Below are positions 34,825-43,264 of a stretch of DNA of 64,000 nt, piece after piece. The notes under the pieces were generated by a model. The model did not search any database. It was not told the origin of the DNA and was given only the letters and a program-made list of their open reading frames with translations. Position 1 is the stretch's first letter. Every line of letters starts with the position of its first letter. This DNA is from CAYUAG01 sp046483025 (GTDB taxonomy: Bacteria; Zhuqueibacterota; QNDG01; CAYUAG01). The position numbers and the translations under genes are program-made. The stretch is taken from contig JAWODZ010000126.1 in NCBI GenBank assembly GCA_046483025.1, positions 17,536 to 81,535 of the forward strand. Reading direction: 5' to 3'.

Positions 34825-35496
34825 ATGAAAGAGAGAATCATCAAGTACAAAGGCAGGGATATTGACGTCTATTTTACGGTTGATCGCTGTACCCATGTTG
34901 CTGAGTGTATCCGGGGTTCCCCGGACGTATTTAATGCGGGCAGACGTCCCTGGATTATGGCTGATGCTGCAGAATCCGATAAAGTAGCAGAAGTAATTCA
35001 ACGTTGTCCTACCGGAGCTTTACATTTTAAAAGAAAAAACGGAGGATCAGAGGAGGCGGTTCCTGCTGAGAATGCAGTTCGAATTTGTCGGCATGGCCCT
35101 CTGTACCTGAAAGGTGATCTGAAGCTGAAAAATTTTGACGGATCATCGATTTTAACAGATACCCGTATTGCTCTGTGTCGGTGCGGTGAATCCCGGATAA
35201 TGCCTATTTGTGATAAAAGTCATGCTTTTACCGGGTTCCGGGACAAGGGAACATTTGCTCGAGGAAAAATACAGCAGAATTCAGACCAGGGATCACTTAC
35301 TGTTACTCTCACAAAAAATGGACCTCTTCTCCTGCAGGGACCGGTGGAAATACTGGATCCGGAAGGTGAACTATGCTTTAAAGGAAAAACTGTTACCCTG
35401 TGCCGTTGCGGTCAGTCTCAGAATATGCCTTTCTGCGACGGAACACATGTAAAGGCAGGTTTTAAAACCAAAAAAGATGTTGTGTTACATCATTAA
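34825..35496 (+). CDS. iron-sulfur protein: YjdI-like Fer4 domain plus two CDGSH domains
   Basis: A 223-residue protein with three parts: residues 1-70 (YFTVDRCTHVAECIRGSP ... IQRCPTGALHF) are the divergent mono-cluster Fer4_19/YjdI domain; 110-145 (ALCRCGESRIMPICDKSHAF) and 190-215 (TLCRCGQSQNMPFCDGTHVK) are two CDGSH 2Fe-2S domains with the 3-Cys-1-His pattern. Such tripartite proteins are found in bacteria and are thought to act in electron or cluster transfer. It follows PfpI and precedes the YHS-permease. Confidence 0.9.
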   Translation: MKERIIKYKGRDIDVYFTVDRCTHVAECIRGSPDVFNAGRRPWIMADAAESDKVAEVIQRCPTGALHFKRKNGGSEEAVPAENAVRICRHGPLYLKGDLKLKNFDGSSILTDTRIALCRCGESRIMPICDKSHAFTGFRDKGTFARGKIQQNSDQGSLTVTLTKNGPLLLQGPVEILDPEGELCFKGKTVTLCRCGQSQNMPFCDGTHVKAGFKTKKDVVLHH

Positions 35497-35512
35497 ATAA
35501 GGAGTTTGAAAA

Positions 35513-36679
35513 ATGGCAACAGATCCTATTTGCGGTATGAAAGTAGATGAAAAGCATGGATTAAAACTCACTCATGAAGGTAAAACCTACTATTTCTGCA
35601 GCCAGCATTGTATGGAAAAATTTATTGAAGAAAACCAGATAACCGGAGTTCAATGTACTGAATGCGGTCCGGAAGCAAAGCAGCCTTTTTACCGCAATAA
35701 GCTGTTTATTGTTGTTTCCGCATTAGCAGTACTGTCGTTATTGTCTTTTTGGATTCCTTTTCTACAAGCCTTCCGCAGAGAATTATTCGACTATTTCCGA
35801 ATGATCTGGTGGGCAATTCTGCTGGGGCTGGTTCTTGGAGGTGTGATCGATTATTTTATTCCCAGAGAGTATGTCTCCCATGTACTTGCCCGGCCCTCCA
35901 AACGAACCATTGTTTATTCCGTATTTGTGGGATTTCTCATGAGTGCCTGTTCCCACGGAATACTGGCCCTTGCCATTCAGCTTTATAAAAAGGGAGCTTC
36001 GGTGCCGGCAGTGGTGGCCTTTCTCTTGGCCAGTCCCTGGGCAAATATGACTCTGACTATTATGCTTATTGGTCTTTTCGGACTCAAAGCTCTCTTCATT
36101 ATCCTCTCTGCCATTGTAGTCGCAATTATTACCGGACTGATATTTCAGGTTCTGGAAAAGGCAAAGCGGGTGGAAACCAATCCTCATTCAATTCCTTTTG
36201 ATGAAAAATTTTCCATTGTGCAGGACATTAAAAAAAGAGTAAGACAAACCAAGCTAACCTCTTCTACAGTGGGAGAAGCTTTCAAAGGGATTTTTCAGGG
36301 GATAGTCAGCCTGAGCAATATGGTTCTGTGGTGGATTCTGATTGGTATGGGGCTGGCGAGTTTGGCCGGAGCCTATGTTCCCAGTTCTTTTTTTGTGAAC
36401 TATATGGGCCCTACCATTGCGGGACTTCTGATTACTCTGGCTTTTGCTACTATTATTGAAATATGTTCCGAAGGCTCGGCTCCCATGGCTTTCGAGATTT
36501 TCAAACAAACTGCCGCCTTTGGCAACAGTTTTGTGTTTCTTATGGCTGGTGTGGTTACTGATTACACCGAGATCGGACTGTTATGGCATAATGTAGGGAA
36601 GAAAACCGCAATTATGCTTCCAGTGATCACAGTTCCTCAGGTGATCTTACTCGGTATGCTGGCTAACTGGCTGTTTTAG
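35513..36679 (+). CDS. YraQ/ArsP-type permease with N-terminal YHS metal domain
   Basis: A 388-residue membrane protein. Residues 1-42 form a YHS domain (DPICGMKVDE, YYFCSQHCMEKF), then a CxxC (VQCTECGP), then about eight membrane segments with MSACSHGILALA, VAFLLASPWANMT and EICSEGSAPMAFE, the signature of DUF318/YraQ permeases. ArsP relatives export organoarsenicals or other soft-metal compounds; the YHS domain suggests copper or similar cargo delivery. Good ribosome site. The YHS domain recurs in the flavoprotein at 37359, which supports a shared metal circuit. Confidence 0.86.
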   Translation: MATDPICGMKVDEKHGLKLTHEGKTYYFCSQHCMEKFIEENQITGVQCTECGPEAKQPFYRNKLFIVVSALAVLSLLSFWIPFLQAFRRELFDYFRMIWWAILLGLVLGGVIDYFIPREYVSHVLARPSKRTIVYSVFVGFLMSACSHGILALAIQLYKKGASVPAVVAFLLASPWANMTLTIMLIGLFGLKALFIILSAIVVAIITGLIFQVLEKAKRVETNPHSIPFDEKFSIVQDIKKRVRQTKLTSSTVGEAFKGIFQGIVSLSNMVLWWILIGMGLASLAGAYVPSSFFVNYMGPTIAGLLITLAFATIIEICSEGSAPMAFEIFKQTAAFGNSFVFLMAGVVTDYTEIGLLWHNVGKKTAIMLPVITVPQVILLGMLANWLF

Positions 36680-36704
36680 ACATCTAAGATGGAAAATCCT
36701 TGCT

Positions 36705-36745
36705 ATTCGGAATCGACATTGGATTGGTAATCGAAATCGAAGGGA
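36705..36745. repeat. degenerate ATTCGGAATCGACATTGG repeat, copy 3 of the GATACC-like family
   Basis: ATTCGGAATCGACATTGG followed by ATTGGTAATCGAAATCGAAG; a weak relative of the tracts at 32351 and 33183. Non-coding. Confidence 0.3.
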
Positions 36746-36838
36746 AAATAATGTTTCTTTGATGAATGATAACAGCTATAATGATGATTGGATATATCAT
36801 TAAATTTTAAACATGATTGACAAAAAACGGGTGGTGAC

Positions 36839-37264
36839 ATGAAAGAAATTGGGATAATTGTGGATGTAAAAAAAGATAAGGGGATTGTGCGGCTGAGTTC
36901 GAAAAAGGAATGCAGGCATTGTTCTATGAATCAGCTTTGTCAAAGTACGGATCCCGGGAATAGAGTACTTGAAGTCGGACTTGGAGGGAAAAACTATCAG
37001 GTTGGAGATTGTGTGCAAATCATGACATCTGCTAAAAGCTATATGACTGCTGCTGCATTGGTTTTCATGGTACCTCTGATTATTTCAATTGCAGGTTATG
37101 CTTTGGTGTATTCCATTACCAGGAGTCAGGGATGGGGAATTGCCGGTTTTACAGGATTCCTGGTTCTTTCCGGATTTTTTCTTTACTGGTTTGATAAAAG
37201 GTTTGGAAAGAAACGATTTTTCGAACCGCGTATCATTGGGAAAGTGAACAGGAGTCTGGGGTGA
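36839..37264 (+). CDS. RseC/MucC-family membrane protein
   Basis: A 141-residue protein: N-terminal soluble part with a Cys-rich loop (ECRHCSMNQLCQ) after GIVDVKKDKGIVRL-like strands, then two membrane segments (AAALVFMVPLIISIAGYAL; AGFTGFLVLSGFFLYWF). This is the RseC/MucC (SoxR-reducing system) pattern; the cysteines may bind a cluster. In other bacteria such proteins help Rnf-type complexes or SoxR reduction. Here it sits alone between a permease and the YHS-flavoprotein, consistent with redox homeostasis. Confidence 0.85.
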   Translation: MKEIGIIVDVKKDKGIVRLSSKKECRHCSMNQLCQSTDPGNRVLEVGLGGKNYQVGDCVQIMTSAKSYMTAAALVFMVPLIISIAGYALVYSITRSQGWGIAGFTGFLVLSGFFLYWFDKRFGKKRFFEPRIIGKVNRSLG

Positions 37265-37358
37265 ATCTCTGGATAAAGGGATAATTTATAAAAAAATGAA
37301 ATGAGAAGGTCGGGGCATAATGAGTAGAAAAAATCAATAAGGTTAATGAGGTGTTTCA

Positions 37359-38459
37359 ATGTTTATTGATCCTGTATGTGGTATGGAAATAAAGGATGAT
37401 ACATATTCCCTGTTGAGGAAAGGCAGACTATATCACTTTTGTTCTGAAGGATGTATGAAGCGGTTTAAAAAGTCAAAAGGAAAGTACATTAAACGAAAAG
37501 ATTACGATCTTATTATTATTGGAGGAGGACCTGCTGGATTGACAGCAGCTGTCTATGCATCCATGCAACATCTGGATACTTTTCTCATCACCAAAGATAT
37601 CGGTGGTCAGGCCATTGATAGTACAAAAGTTAAGAATTATATGGGATTTGATTTTATTACAGGACCGGAACTGACCTCTAAATTTCAAAACCAATTTCTT
37701 CACACCCATTTCATCGATCATCGAATTGGTGAGGTCATTGCTATTGAGAAAAAAGAGAATCGGTTCTTGCTCCGAACCAGAAATGGAGAAAACTACATTG
37801 CCCTTTCCATTATTCTGACGACCGGCATGCAGAGAAAAAAACTTGGAGTACCTGGTGAGGAGAGACTTCAGCGCCAAGGGATTTTTTATAATCGGGTTCA
37901 AGATACCGGCCTCTTGGAGGATATTCCAGTAGCTGTGATCGGTGGTGGCAATACAGGCGTTCAGGCAGCATTGGACTTATTCAAGGTGGCTTCTAAAGTA
38001 ACTCTGATTACTTTCGAAGATTTAACTGCCGACGCTCATTTGAAAAAAGATATTCAACGGTCACCTATACAGGTGTTCACACAGTATGCGGTTGTATCTA
38101 TCGAAGGAGAAGATCGAGTCAAAGGAGTTGTTATTAGGCCTCGGTCAGGAGGCAAGACGATTTCTATTGAAGTGGGAGCAGTTTTTGTTGGGATTGGTTT
38201 AATGCCCAATACTTCACTAGTATCCAAACTTCTAAAAAGAAACAAATTAGGAGAGGTCGTCATCTCAAAGGATTGTTGGACTTCTGTTCCTGGAATTTTT
38301 GCAGCTGGCGATGTTACGGATGTTCATGATAAAAGAATCGTTATCGCTTCGGGAGAGGGTGCAAAGGCAGCACTTGCTGCCCATCGTTATTTGAAAGAAT
38401 TGAAGAGGAGTAATTCAAATTTTAATAAAGGAAAATTGGAGGATGTTGATTATGAATAA
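37359..38459 (+). CDS. YHS-domain flavoprotein resembling thioredoxin reductase, without CxxC
   Basis: A 366-residue protein. Residues 1-42 form a YHS domain (IDPVCGMEIKDD, YHFCSEGCMKRF). From residue 48 it is a thioredoxin-reductase-like FAD/NAD(P) enzyme: DLIIIGGGPAGLTAAVYA, KNYMGFD, the NAD(P) motif AVIGGGNTGVQAALDL and the C-terminal IFAAGDVTDVHDKR. Where thioredoxin reductase has the CxxC redox centre there is IFYNRVQDTGLLED, so it cannot reduce thioredoxin in the usual way. The end overlaps the copper ATPase start by 8 bases, so the two are translationally coupled; a role in metal reduction or delivery is inferred. Confidence 0.87.
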   Translation: MFIDPVCGMEIKDDTYSLLRKGRLYHFCSEGCMKRFKKSKGKYIKRKDYDLIIIGGGPAGLTAAVYASMQHLDTFLITKDIGGQAIDSTKVKNYMGFDFITGPELTSKFQNQFLHTHFIDHRIGEVIAIEKKENRFLLRTRNGENYIALSIILTTGMQRKKLGVPGEERLQRQGIFYNRVQDTGLLEDIPVAVIGGGNTGVQAALDLFKVASKVTLITFEDLTADAHLKKDIQRSPIQVFTQYAVVSIEGEDRVKGVVIRPRSGGKTISIEVGAVFVGIGLMPNTSLVSKLLKRNKLGEVVISKDCWTSVPGIFAAGDVTDVHDKRIVIASGEGAKAALAAHRYLKELKRSNSNFNKGKLEDVDYE

Positions 38460-40539
38460 ACCTCCGGATTCAAGAAATAAGGATTACCAACAACATGATG
38501 AGAAGAATATGGGGCGTAAGAGGCATAAAGGTCAAAAGATACATGAATCGCATGACCAGCAGGTACACTCTAATCATAACAGGCATCATGATCACCATGC
38601 CCACATGGTGGCTGATTTTCGCAAACGGTTCTGGATTTCCCTGGGAGCAACCATCCCTATTTTGATCTTGTCGCCCATGATTCAGGGTTTTTTGGGTTTT
38701 ACACAGGCGCTTGATTTTCCGGGGGATGTGTATGTATTATGGACTCTTTCCTCGTTTGTTTACTTTTACGGCGGCTGGCCCTTTCTCAAAGGACTTTTTA
38801 ATGAACTGCAAAAGAAACAGCCCGGAATGATGACCTTGATTGCGGTTGCTGTTACTACAGCTTATGGTTACAGCAGCATAGTTGTTTTCGGTTTGAGCGG
38901 AAAGGTTTTTTTCTGGGAATTAGCCACGCTTATCGATATCATGCTTTTGGGGCACTGGATTGAAATGAAGTCGGTCATGGGTGCTTCCCGCGCCCTGGAA
39001 GAGATTGCCAAACTCATGCCTTCCGACGCCCACAAAGTCATGGAGGACGGAAGTACCGAAGACGTTCCCATCGAAGAGCTCCAGCCCGGGGACAAGGTTC
39101 TGATAAAACCGGGAGAGAAAGTTCCGGTCGACGGAGAGGTGGTGGAAGGCGAGAGCTCGGTGAATGAGGCCATGTTGACCGGAGAATCCAGGCCGGTGGA
39201 AAAACAAACCGGGTCCAGAGTGATCGGTGGTTCCCTTAATGGTGAAGGCGCAATCACTACAGAAGTACAAAAAACAGGTAAGGATTCTTTTTTGTCCCAG
39301 ATGATCGATCTGGTGGAACAGGCTCAGAAAAGCAAATCCAGAAGTCAGGATCTGGCCAATCGTGCTGCTTTATGGCTTACTATCATTGCCCTTACAGTGG
39401 GAGTGATCACTTTGGCAGTATGGCTGGTTATCCTGGAAAGGGACTTTTCTTTTGCACTGGAAAGGACGGTGACAGTTATGGTGATCACCTGTCCTCATGC
39501 CCTGGGACTTGCAGTACCCTTGGTTGTTGCTGTATCCACCGCACTTTCCGCCAAGAACGGCCTTCTTATACGGGATCGGGCTTCTTTTGAGAGAGGACGT
39601 AACATCCAGGCAATCATCTTTGACAAAACCGGTACCCTGACCAAGGGTGAATTCGGTGTAACTGATACAATTTCATTTTCTGATGGAATGGATGAGAAAA
39701 AATTACTTGAATATGCTGCTGCAGTGGAAGCACATTCAGAACATCCTATAGCAAAAGGAATTGCTGCTTCAGTTGAAAAACCACCTGGTGTCAAGGATTT
39801 CAAGGCTATACCCGGAAAAGGTGCCCAGGGTCTGGTTGAGGGAAAGCAGGTCAAAGTTGTAAGTCCTGGTTTTCTCAGAGAAAATAATATGTCCAGGCAA
39901 GATGAGAGGATCGACACATTCAATTCCCAGGCGAAAACCGTGGTTTTTGTGATAATTGATGGAGATCTCAAAGGGGCTGTTGCACTGGCGGATATTATCA
40001 GGGAGGAATCCAAAGAAGCTATCTCCAGACTCAAGGGAATGGGAATAAAGTGCATGATGCTCACTGGTGACAACAATCTGGTCGCCAAGTGGGTTGCAGA
40101 GGAGATAGGTCTGGATGAATATTTTGCTGAAGTTTTGCCCCAGGATAAAGCTGAAAAAGTTAAGGAGGTTCAGTCACGGGGGTTGATTGTGGCAATGACC
40201 GGAGACGGTGTCAATGATGCTCCAGCCCTTGCCCAGGCCGATGTGGGCATTGCTATCGGCGCCGGGACGGATGTTGCAGTCCAAACAGCTGATATTATAC
40301 TGGTTCACAGCAATCCCCTGGATGCTGTGGCCATTTTGGATCTTTCCCGGGCTACTTACCGGAAGATGGTACAGAATCTGGGATGGGCAACCGGTTACAA
40401 TGCTTTTGCCATCCCTTTAGCTGCCGGAATTCTATTCAAATACGGTATACTTTTGAGTCCTGCAGCAGGTGCTATTTTAATGTCATTGAGTACAGTAATT
40501 GTGGCCATCAATGCAAGATTTTTAAAGATTAAGCATTGA
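38452..40539 (+). CDS. copB: CopB-type copper/silver P1B-ATPase
   Basis: A 695-residue heavy-metal P-type ATPase. Start 38452 is chosen over ATG 38443 because the GGAGG directly abuts 38443 but lies 9 bases from 38452. A His-rich N-terminus (SNHNRHHDHHAHM) replaces CxxC metal domains; the membrane motif is CPHALGLAVPL (CPH, the CopB/P1B-3 class), phosphorylation motif IIFDKTGTLTKG, MLTGESRPVEKQ, and hinge MTGDGVNDAPALAQADVGIA. CopB-class pumps export Cu2+/Ag+ (or Cu+) from the cytosol. The coupled YHS flavoprotein and the Met-rich/MCO genes downstream complete a copper defence set. Confidence 0.93.
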   Translation: MNKPPDSRNKDYQQHDEKNMGRKRHKGQKIHESHDQQVHSNHNRHHDHHAHMVADFRKRFWISLGATIPILILSPMIQGFLGFTQALDFPGDVYVLWTLSSFVYFYGGWPFLKGLFNELQKKQPGMMTLIAVAVTTAYGYSSIVVFGLSGKVFFWELATLIDIMLLGHWIEMKSVMGASRALEEIAKLMPSDAHKVMEDGSTEDVPIEELQPGDKVLIKPGEKVPVDGEVVEGESSVNEAMLTGESRPVEKQTGSRVIGGSLNGEGAITTEVQKTGKDSFLSQMIDLVEQAQKSKSRSQDLANRAALWLTIIALTVGVITLAVWLVILERDFSFALERTVTVMVITCPHALGLAVPLVVAVSTALSAKNGLLIRDRASFERGRNIQAIIFDKTGTLTKGEFGVTDTISFSDGMDEKKLLEYAAAVEAHSEHPIAKGIAASVEKPPGVKDFKAIPGKGAQGLVEGKQVKVVSPGFLRENNMSRQDERIDTFNSQAKTVVFVIIDGDLKGAVALADIIREESKEAISRLKGMGIKCMMLTGDNNLVAKWVAEEIGLDEYFAEVLPQDKAEKVKEVQSRGLIVAMTGDGVNDAPALAQADVGIAIGAGTDVAVQTADIILVHSNPLDAVAILDLSRATYRKMVQNLGWATGYNAFAIPLAAGILFKYGILLSPAAGAILMSLSTVIVAINARFLKIKH

Positions 40540-40594
40540 ATAAAATACGAAAATTTGAATCGCATCTATTAACTATAAAAAGAGGGGTATGGTA

Positions 40595-41305
40595 ATGAAC
40601 GTAAAATTGGTTATTTTGATTTTTGGAATCTTAATATTTAATCTACAGTTTGCTCATACTCAACATATTGAAGAAGAGCATGAAGATCATTTTCTGCATC
40701 CATTTCTGGCTCATATGGCACTCCCGGACAGGCCCGGTGAAATTAGTGTCAGAGTGTCTCCGTTTCAAGAACGTTTGGGTGTGGAGACGATTCAAGACAT
40801 TGGTGTCCATATTGAAGCAGGAATTTTACCAAGACTGGGCCTTCATGTCAGGAATGATGCGATAAAAGAAGGTCCTTATACGGAAATGATGATCATGTAC
40901 GCTCTTATCCAAAATACTTCACTGAGTAGAGGTATCAGTCTATTTGGTCAGTTAAGTATACCGACAGGCCCGATTGAGTCCAATCGGAACAGGACATTGT
41001 TCGGATTAGCAGCCAGGGAAACCTTGAAAAAATTCGTTATCATCAATACAAATGTTCATATTGATGTCAAAGAGGAGATGGCAGATATTGGAAGTTCTTT
41101 CGTATTTCGGCTATCGGAAAAATTATATCCTATCTTTGAAGTACATGGAGAAATAGGAGAAGAAGAAACACATGCATCCGGCTTGTTTGCTTTAAAATTC
41201 AGGGTTAAACAACATACTGGTCTGGGATTTGGGTTCCAATTTCCCTTCAGTGGACATAAAGAATATGATACCCAATTGCTGGCCACTTTCGATTTGACTT
41301 TTTAA
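40595..41305 (+). CDS. exported beta-rich protein of unknown function in copper cluster
   Basis: A 236-residue protein from the ATG at 40595 (GAGGGG six bases upstream; ATG 40589 is too close to it). A signal peptide (LVILIFGILIFNLQFAHTQ) is followed by a His/Glu-rich mature N-terminus (HIEEEHEDHFLHPFLAHM), likely metal binding, then amphipathic beta strands ending in an aromatic C-terminal residue (LLATFDLTF), as in outer-membrane barrels. I do not recognise a named family. Its position after the copper ATPase suggests periplasmic or outer-membrane copper handling. Confidence 0.65.
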   Translation: MNVKLVILIFGILIFNLQFAHTQHIEEEHEDHFLHPFLAHMALPDRPGEISVRVSPFQERLGVETIQDIGVHIEAGILPRLGLHVRNDAIKEGPYTEMMIMYALIQNTSLSRGISLFGQLSIPTGPIESNRNRTLFGLAARETLKKFVIINTNVHIDVKEEMADIGSSFVFRLSEKLYPIFEVHGEIGEEETHASGLFALKFRVKQHTGLGFGFQFPFSGHKEYDTQLLATFDLTF

Positions 41306-41325
41306 TATAAAGGAGGAGATCAAAT

Positions 41326-41529
41326 ATGTTCGGAGGAATGATTATTATCTGGATTTTTATAGTTGTAGGAGTTATCTGGTTGATCAGATATTTGACTGAA
41401 CAAAAAAATATGAAAAATAATGAAATGGAAAAAGAAACCAGCGCCCTGGATATATTGAAAATACAATATGCCAAGGGTGAGATCAACAGAGAAGAGTTCA
41501 AGAAACGTAAAAAAGATTTAGAAAATTAA
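41326..41529 (+). CDS. small membrane protein with SHOCT domain (1)
   Basis: A 67-residue protein: one membrane helix (GGMIIIWIFIVVGVIWLIRYL) and a C-terminal SHOCT motif (ALDILKIQYAKGEINREEFK, KRKKDLEN). SHOCT domains are short oligomerisation or protein-contact modules. First of three paralogous proteins in 1.1 kb. Ribosome site AAAGGAGGAG. Confidence 0.82.
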   Translation: MFGGMIIIWIFIVVGVIWLIRYLTEQKNMKNNEMEKETSALDILKIQYAKGEINREEFKKRKKDLEN

Positions 41530-41551
41530 AAAATTGAAAGGAGTGAAAATT

Positions 41552-41785
41552 ATGCATGACTGGGGAATGATGAACTGGGGCTGGGGCGGTATGATTGTTC
41601 AATTGCTTTTCTGGATAGTTATTATTGTTGCTATTATCTGGGCAATCAGGCATTTTACCGGACCTGGTCGAAGTGATGGATCTGCTTCCGGCAGTGAATC
41701 GGCTCTGGATGTACTGAAAAAACGTTACGCCAGCGGAGAGATCGACAAACAAGAATTTGAAGAAAAGAAAAGGGATATTTTATGA
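41552..41785 (+). CDS. small membrane protein with SHOCT domain (2)
   Basis: A 77-residue protein from ATG 41552, with GAAAGGAG upstream; a TTG start at 41534 is less likely. The N-terminus is rich in Met/Trp/Gly/His (MHDWGMMNWGWGGM), then one membrane helix, then SHOCT (ALDVLKKRYASGEIDKQEFE). The Met/His start may contact copper. Its stop overlaps the DUF302 start by 4 bases. Confidence 0.82.
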   Translation: MHDWGMMNWGWGGMIVQLLFWIVIIVAIIWAIRHFTGPGRSDGSASGSESALDVLKKRYASGEIDKQEFEEKKRDIL

Positions 41786-42177
41786 AAAAAACTTCATATG
41801 CATTCACCAAAACAGTAAATAGAGATTTTGACCAAACCATTCAGAAACTTACGGAAGAATTGAAAAAGGAGGGTTTTGGTATTCTGACTGAGATTGATGT
41901 TCAGGCTACTCTTAAGAAAAAACTGGATGTTGATTTCAGGCCTTACAAGATTCTGGGTGCTTGTAATCCTTCCTTTGCCTATAAAGCCTTACAGGCGGAA
42001 GAACAGATCGCATTAATGCTGCCCTGTAATGTTATTGTGTATGTGAATGAAGAGAAAGAAACCGTAGTCGCAGCTATTGATCCGGAGGCCTCAATGACGG
42101 CAATTGATAATCCTGAATTACAGGGAATCAATAAAGAAGTTCAGACCAAGCTCAGATCAGTGATTGAGCGATGTTGA
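41782..42177 (+). CDS. DUF302 family protein
   Basis: A 131-residue protein with the DUF302 signature: FDQTIQKLTEELKKEGFGIL near the N-terminus and ILGACNPSFAYKALQAEEQI in the middle, followed by LMLPCNVIVYV. The conserved Cys-containing GACNP and LPCN motifs are family features; a role in metal or redox stress is suspected from frequent co-location with copper genes but no activity is known. Translationally coupled to the preceding SHOCT protein. Confidence 0.88.
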   Translation: MKKTSYAFTKTVNRDFDQTIQKLTEELKKEGFGILTEIDVQATLKKKLDVDFRPYKILGACNPSFAYKALQAEEQIALMLPCNVIVYVNEEKETVVAAIDPEASMTAIDNPELQGINKEVQTKLRSVIERC

Positions 42178-42224
42178 GAGAATAAGAAAAGATTAAAAAA
42201 TTTTTGTAAGGAGGTGAACGAATT

Positions 42225-42461
42225 ATGCACGGATGGGAGTTTATGCACTGGGGCTGGTTTGGTTTTATTGTGCAGATTATTTTCTGGGTAGCAATCATAC
42301 TGCTTATAGTATGGGTGGCAAAGAAAGTCACAGAGTCAGGTTCCGGAGATCGATCTTCTTCTGCGGGAGAATCAGCCCTGGACATTTTGAAAAAAAGATA
42401 TGCCAAGGGAGAGATTGACAAAGATGAGTATGAAAAAAAGAAAAAGGACTTGACTGCATGA
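42225..42461 (+). CDS. small membrane protein with SHOCT domain (3)
   Basis: A 78-residue paralogue of the proteins at 41326 and 41552: N-terminal MHGWEFMHWGWFGF, one membrane helix (IVQIIFWVAIILLIVWVA), a Ser-rich linker and SHOCT (ALDILKKRYAKGEIDKDEYE). Strong ribosome site AAGGAGGTG. Duplicated from its neighbour within this cluster. Confidence 0.82.
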   Translation: MHGWEFMHWGWFGFIVQIIFWVAIILLIVWVAKKVTESGSGDRSSSAGESALDILKKRYAKGEIDKDEYEKKKKDLTA

Positions 42462-42663
42462 AAAATGTACTCATTGGGAGGTCAGATTATTATTAGTTGT
42501 AACTGTTGCAAAAGTTATTTTATGTCTTTTCAAGAAGCACAGTGATCAGGCAATCTCCTGACATAGAGTGAGAATTCAGGTGGTTATTGTACAAAAAAAA
42601 TTCTTGCTATGATAAGATGAGTACTTTTTTTATCAGTCACCAAAAAGGGGGTGGTAACTAAAG

Positions 42664-42717
42664 ATGAATTTGAGTAATGTAACTAAACTGTACGTTAATA
42701 TTTTAAAGGAGAGATAA
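42664..42717 (+). CDS. possible 17-codon leader peptide upstream of the Met-rich gene
   Basis: An ATG at 42664 preceded by AAAGGGGGTGG opens a 17-residue frame (MNLSNVTKLYVNILKER) whose TAA lies three bases before the next ATG and inside its ribosome-site region (AAAGGAGAG). Translation of the leader could affect initiation of the Met-rich gene. No sequence family; the call rests on position alone. Confidence 0.25.
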   Translation: MNLSNVTKLYVNILKER

Positions 42718-42719
42718 TT

Positions 42720-43226
42720 ATGAAAAAACAATTATTCATTTTATTGGTAAGTATGCTGGTACTGGCTTTGTTTACATTGCCGGTTTTTTCTCAGCAGCAT
42801 CATAAAAAAGAGAAACAGGAAAAAATGGAAATGATGCAGCATGGAAAAATGATGGGAGAACAGAAAGGTATGATGGATATGCATCAGATGAATGTTATGA
42901 TGGATTCTACCATGAAGAGATGCAAAATGACAAATGAGTACATGCAGAAAATGAAAGACAGTCAAATGATGGGTGGTAAAATGGGTATGAAATCCATGAT
43001 GGGAATGAATCAGAACCTGGAGGGAATGGCACAACAGATGAAGATGATGACTGAAAACATGGAAACAATGATGAACAGCGAAGAGATGATGTCTGATAAA
43101 GATTTTATGGAACATATGAATAAAATGCATGAAATGATGTCACAGACTTCCAAAAACATGGACCAGATGGCAAAGATGATGCATAGTATGATGGAGCAGA
43201 CTGACAAACAAAAAGAGATGGAATAG
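42720..43226 (+). CDS. exported Met/His-rich protein, probable copper-binding
   Basis: A 168-residue protein with a signal peptide (KKQLFILLVSMLVLALFT, cleavage near VFSQ). The mature chain begins QQHHKKEKQ and is unusually rich in Met (patterns MEMMQHGKMMGE, MMDMHQMNVMMD, GMKSMMGM), in predicted long helices. Met clusters of this kind bind Cu+ or Ag+ in the periplasm, as in CopA/PcoA Met-rich segments or PcoE/SilE-like sponges. It sits between the SHOCT/DUF302 genes and the multicopper oxidase. No exact family recognised. Confidence 0.7.
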   Translation: MKKQLFILLVSMLVLALFTLPVFSQQHHKKEKQEKMEMMQHGKMMGEQKGMMDMHQMNVMMDSTMKRCKMTNEYMQKMKDSQMMGGKMGMKSMMGMNQNLEGMAQQMKMMTENMETMMNSEEMMSDKDFMEHMNKMHEMMSQTSKNMDQMAKMMHSMMEQTDKQKEME

Positions 43227-43264
43227 AATTCGGTTAGAGTTGGAGGTTGTTATATAAGTTTACA

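Noticed and set aside
42544..42586. further copy of the two-part operator upstream of the Met-rich gene (TCAGGCAATCTCCTGA ... TTCAGGTGGTTATTG)
   Set aside because: It shares TCAG/CTGA and TATTG words, but the spacing differs by one base in the first dyad and by several in the second, so it does not align with the other copies.
42741..43130. minus-strand frame encoding a His-rich protein, tempting as a metal chaperone
   Set aside because: The histidines are the complement of the Met codons (ATG read as CAT) of the exported Met-rich gene on the other strand; it is a shadow.
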